DNA from: Pseudomonadales bacterium
GTDB lineage: Bacteria > Pseudomonadota > Gammaproteobacteria > Pseudomonadales > Azotimanducaceae
Assembly (NCBI GenBank): GCA_029244465.1
Contig: JAQWQN010000115.1
Location: 1 to 9,070 of the forward strand
Reading direction: 5' to 3'
DNA: 9,070 nucleotides
The notes below the pieces were generated by a model. The model was given only the letters and a program-made list of their open reading frames with translations, was not told where the DNA came from and made no database searches. Below, piece by piece: positions 7,361-9,070 of this stretch. The stretch's first letter is position 1. Each line of letters opens with the position of its first letter. Both the position numbers and the translations under genes were made by a program.

Positions 7361-8487
7361 ACCCCGTCCATATTGCGAATGAACTTATCAAATAGGTAAA
7401 CGCAATCTTGTGGTCCTGGACTGGCCTCCGGATGACCTTGGAAGCCAAACGCACTAACGTCGGTTCGTTCTATACCTTGCACTGTCCCATCGAAGAGCGA
7501 GATATGCGTACACCTCAGGTGTTTTGGCAGGGTCTCAGCGTCCACTGCAAAACCATGATTCTGGCTGGTAATAATGACCGCTTCTGAATCCTGATCTTGT
7601 ACCGGATGATTCGCGCCATGATGTCCATGCGACATCTTTATCGTTTGCGCGCCACTCGCGAGCGCTAGTAATTGATGGCCCAAGCAAATGCCAAAAATAG
7701 GCACCCCAGTTTCCAGCAGTGTCTTGATCGCCTCTATCGCATATTCGCAAGGCTCCGGATCACCGGGCCCATTAGACAAAAATATGCCATCTGGTTTCAT
7801 CGCCATGACCGCACTTGCAGGCGTCTGCGCAGGCACAATCGTAAGGTCACAGCCGCGATCTGCCAACAATCTTAATATGTTGCGCTTAACGCCAAAATCG
7901 TAAGCAACAACGTTGTATTTGCTCTTGACGCTGTTTTGGTAACCACCTTCCAGAGTCCAAGTGCCTTCAGTCCAGTTCCGCTCTTCTCCGGTGACGACCT
8001 TTGCCAGATCCATCCCCTTGAGACCAGGAAAAGATTTCGCCCGCTCAATTGCAGCCGCTTGCCCGGTTTCGGTAACAGCCTCGACACCCGCAACGATACA
8101 TCCAGCGAGCGCGCCCTTCTCCCGAATCAATTTTGTTAGTCGCCGCGTATCGACATCAGCGATTGCAACAACTTCACGTGCTACGAGGTACTCAGGGAGT
8201 GACATGTTCTGGCGCCAGTTACTGTTACGGCGCGGGGTCTGACGGATAACCAATCCCGCAGACCAAACCCCATCAGACTCGTCATCTTCAGAATTCACAC
8301 CTGTATTGCCAATTTGAGGATAAGTGAGCGTTACAATCTGCTGAGCGTAAGAAGGATCAGTGAGAATCTCCTGATAGCCCGTCATTGCAGTGTTAAACAC
8401 CACTTCACCAACGGTACTACCTTCGACCCCAATTGACTGGCCGAGAAATAAACTACCGTCTTCTAAGGCAAGTAAAGCCGGTATCAA
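7348..8487 (-). CDS. carA: Carbamoyl-phosphate synthetase small (glutaminase) subunit CarA
   Basis: CarA hydrolyses glutamine and passes ammonia through a tunnel to CarB. The 379-aa product (E. coli 382) has an N-terminal CPSase domain at about 1-150 (VGEVVFNTAMTGYQEILTDP at 26-45) and a class I glutamine amidotransferase domain at about 190-375. The catalytic triad is C268 (GICLGHQ), H352 and E354 (GHPEASPGP). FLSNGPGDPEP (236-246) forms the oxyanion region. The start is TTG at 8487, because MIPALLALEDG aligns with E. coli MIKSALLVLEDG and GAGGG (8495-8499) lies 7 nt upstream. E. coli carA is also reported to start at UUG, so this rare start appears to be conserved. It is preceded by a 250-bp leader with possible RNA switching and is coupled to carB by TAATG. 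Confidence 0.98.
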   Translation of the reverse strand: MIPALLALEDGSLFLGQSIGVEGSTVGEVVFNTAMTGYQEILTDPSYAQQIVTLTYPQIGNTGVNSEDDESDGVWSAGLVIRQTPRRNSNWRQNMSLPEYLVAREVVAIADVDTRRLTKLIREKGALAGCIVAGVEAVTETGQAAAIERAKSFPGLKGMDLAKVVTGEERNWTEGTWTLEGGYQNSVKSKYNVVAYDFGVKRNILRLLADRGCDLTIVPAQTPASAVMAMKPDGIFLSNGPGDPEPCEYAIEAIKTLLETGVPIFGICLGHQLLALASGAQTIKMSHGHHGANHPVQDQDSEAVIITSQNHGFAVDAETLPKHLRCTHISLFDGTVQGIERTDVSAFGFQGHPEASPGPQDCVYLFDKFIRNMDGVKEV

Positions 8488-8492
8488 ATATG

Positions 8493-8502
8493 CGCCCTCA
8501 AG
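8493..8502 (-). promoter_or_regulatory. carA Shine-Dalgarno region, complementary to an upstream leader segment
   Basis: CTTGAGGGCG contains the GAGGG ribosome site 7 nt before the TTG start. It can pair with CGCCCCAAG (8589-8597) over 9 bp with one bulged A, which would hide the ribosome site. The complementarity is visible in the sequence; that it forms in the cell is inference. Confidence 0.5.
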
Positions 8503-8517
8503 TTTTCCAACAGTTGT

Positions 8518-8559
8518 CTAGATAGCGAGATCTTGTTTGGGGATTGCGCGGTTATCTAG
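8518..8559 (-). repeat. 7-bp inverted repeat CTAGATA/TATCTAG before carA
   Basis: The perfect arms at 8518-8524 and 8553-8559 are separated by 28 nt. The upstream arm (minus sense) contains the TAA stop of the mini-ORF. The stem is AU-rich and would be weak as RNA, with no U-run after it, so it is not an obvious terminator. It could close a larger leader fold or be a DNA site. Confidence 0.4.
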
Positions 8560-8608
8560 GCGCCGTTTTTGGTACGACGTTGACCGGGCTTGGGGCGTTT
8601 AGAGTCAT
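8552..8608 (-). other. Possible 18-codon leader ORF (MTLNAPSPVNVVPKTAPR)
   Basis: An ATG at 8608 opens an 18-codon frame ending TAA at 8552, entirely in the carA leader. There is no recognisable Shine-Dalgarno and no run of arginine codons (one AGA, the last), so it is not a classical amino-acid-starvation leader peptide. Codons 3-7 cover the CGCCCCAAGC segment that can pair with the carA ribosome site, so a ribosome here would block that pairing. It may equally be a chance ORF. Confidence 0.2.
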
Positions 8609-8635
8609 CGTAAAGTCGACGTGGATCAACAACGA

Positions 8636-8657
8636 ACCGCCCCAGCTTGGGAGCGGT
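8636..8657 (-). terminator. GC-rich hairpin after dapB / in the carA leader
   Basis: On the minus strand ACCGC-T-CCCA pairs with TGGG-GCGGT around the loop AGC: 9 bp with a single bulged T. It starts about 80 nt after the dapB stop and is followed by TTCGTTGTTG, only moderately T-rich. It could be a weak dapB terminator or the first hairpin of the carA leader. Its 3' arm can instead pair with 8588-8597. Confidence 0.45.
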
Positions 8658-8737
8658 AGTCTACTCACATGTACCCCAGAAATAAACGCCTCTGTGCCAC
8701 AAGAAGCGAACTTCAGGTCTGTTTTTCTAGTCGTCGA

Positions 8738-9070
8738 TTACTTTAGACCGAGGATCGTTTGCATATCATACAGACCCGCGCTTTGACCGGAGACATATCG
8801 GACTGCTCTTAGCGCACCGTGCGCAAAATTCATGCGACTTTGGGCCCGATGCGTAATCTCTATTCGCTCACCTTCACCGGCAAACATAACGGTGTGTTCG
8901 CCCACAATATCCCCACCGCGCATCGTGGAAAACCCAATCGTTTTCCGAGTCCGTGCACCTGTAATCCCTTCCCGGCCATATACCGCGTCGGTTTCTAGAT
9001 CACGACCCAGCGTATCCGCCAAAATCTCACCCATCCGTACCGCCGTGCCTGATGGTGCATCAACTTTATG
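8738..9070 (-). CDS. dapB: 4-hydroxy-tetrahydrodipicolinate reductase DapB, C-terminal part (cut by window edge)
   Basis: DapB reduces hydroxytetrahydrodipicolinate with NAD(P)H in the diaminopimelate/lysine pathway in the cytoplasm. The 110 residues present begin HKVDAPSGTA, the active-site segment. The Lys corresponds to catalytic K163 of E. coli DapB and SGT to the substrate-binding turn. The rest matches the C-terminal domain: YGREGITGAR, RGGDIVGEHTVMFAGEGERI, ITHRAQSRMNFAHGAL and GLYDMQTILGLK before TAA. The Rossmann NAD(P)H-binding half lies beyond base 9070. The internal ATG at 9034 is not the start, because the conserved HKVDAPSGT precedes it in frame. DapB upstream of carA is a common gammaproteobacterial order. 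Confidence 0.97.
   Translation of the reverse strand, partial: HKVDAPSGTAVRMGEILADTLGRDLETDAVYGREGITGARTRKTIGFSTMRGGDIVGEHTVMFAGEGERIEITHRAQSRMNFAHGALRAVRYVSGQSAGLYDMQTILGLK

Larger units (their letters stand above)
8488..8737 (-). promoter_or_regulatory. carA 5' leader / dapB-carA intergenic region
   Basis: This is 250 bp without a recognised protein gene. On the minus strand it holds a 9-bp GC-rich hairpin (8636-8657), a complementary segment CGCCCCAAGC (8588-8597), an 18-codon mini-ORF (8552-8608), an inverted repeat CTAGATA/TATCTAG (8518-8524 and 8553-8559), a short palindrome CAACTGTTG (8508-8516) and the carA Shine-Dalgarno CTTGAGGGCG (8493-8502). Plus-strand TTGGG(G) recurs at 8537, 8590 and 8647, about 55 bp apart. 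I see no convincing sigma-70 promoter or arginine-repressor box. Pyrimidine and arginine control of carAB is known in relatives; leader-mediated control here is inference. Confidence 0.5.

Noticed and set aside
8561..8571. CGCCGTTTTT on the plus strand resembling the end of a terminator
   Set aside because: No plus-strand gene precedes it and the GC part does not form a stable stem with nearby sequence.
8544..8786. 80-codon plus-strand ORF across the carA leader and the 3' end of dapB
   Set aside because: It overlaps dapB antisense, has no recognisable homology or ribosome site, and its sequence is explained by the leader and dapB.
1..9070. CRISPR arrays, insertion sequences, prophage, tRNA/rRNA or toxin-antitoxin genes
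   Set aside because: No regularly spaced repeats, transposase motifs, att-like direct repeats or RNA gene signatures were seen; nearly all sequence is assigned to conserved housekeeping genes.

Overview
This window is chromosomal core sequence from a gammaproteobacterium. Gene order and protein sequences are closest to the Pseudomonas-type arrangement dapB-carA-carB-greA / yhbY / rlmE-ftsH-glmM. FtsH ends in a Pseudomonas-like tail (PIGGPAEET). I cannot name the species. Coding density is high, and I see no phage, transposon, tRNA, rRNA or CRISPR sequence.

Layout from right to left, because almost everything is on the minus strand: the 3' end of dapB (lysine and cell-wall precursor synthesis, cut by the window edge); a 250-bp non-coding leader; carA and carB, overlapping by one base as TAATG (carbamoyl-phosphate synthetase, feeding arginine and pyrimidines); greA (transcript-cleavage factor), whose terminator hairpin contains the last codons and stop codon; yhbY, the only plus-strand gene (ribosome-assembly protein, convergent with greA and divergent from rlmE); rlmE (23S rRNA U2552 2'-O-methyltransferase); ftsH (membrane AAA+ zinc protease); and the 5' part of glmM (phosphoglucosamine mutase), cut by the left edge.

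The genes cover three linked functions: precursor supply (DapB, CarAB, GlmM), large-subunit ribosome maturation (YhbY, RlmE) and transcription or protein quality control (GreA, FtsH). In many relatives folP lies between ftsH and glmM. Here the two genes are only 39 bp apart and folP is absent from that slot.

The least ordinary element is the carA leader. It holds four short GC-rich segments that can pair in three mutually exclusive ways (1:2, 2:3, 3:4), and segment 4 is the carA Shine-Dalgarno region. An 18-codon mini-ORF runs across segment 3. This looks like a conditional RNA switch, but it is a prediction from base pairing only. Other points of note are the 20-bp gap between the start codons of divergent rlmE and yhbY, an altered GxxG loop in YhbY, adjacent palindromes before ftsH, and TTG and GTG start codons on carA and ftsH. 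I found no convincing undescribed multi-gene system.
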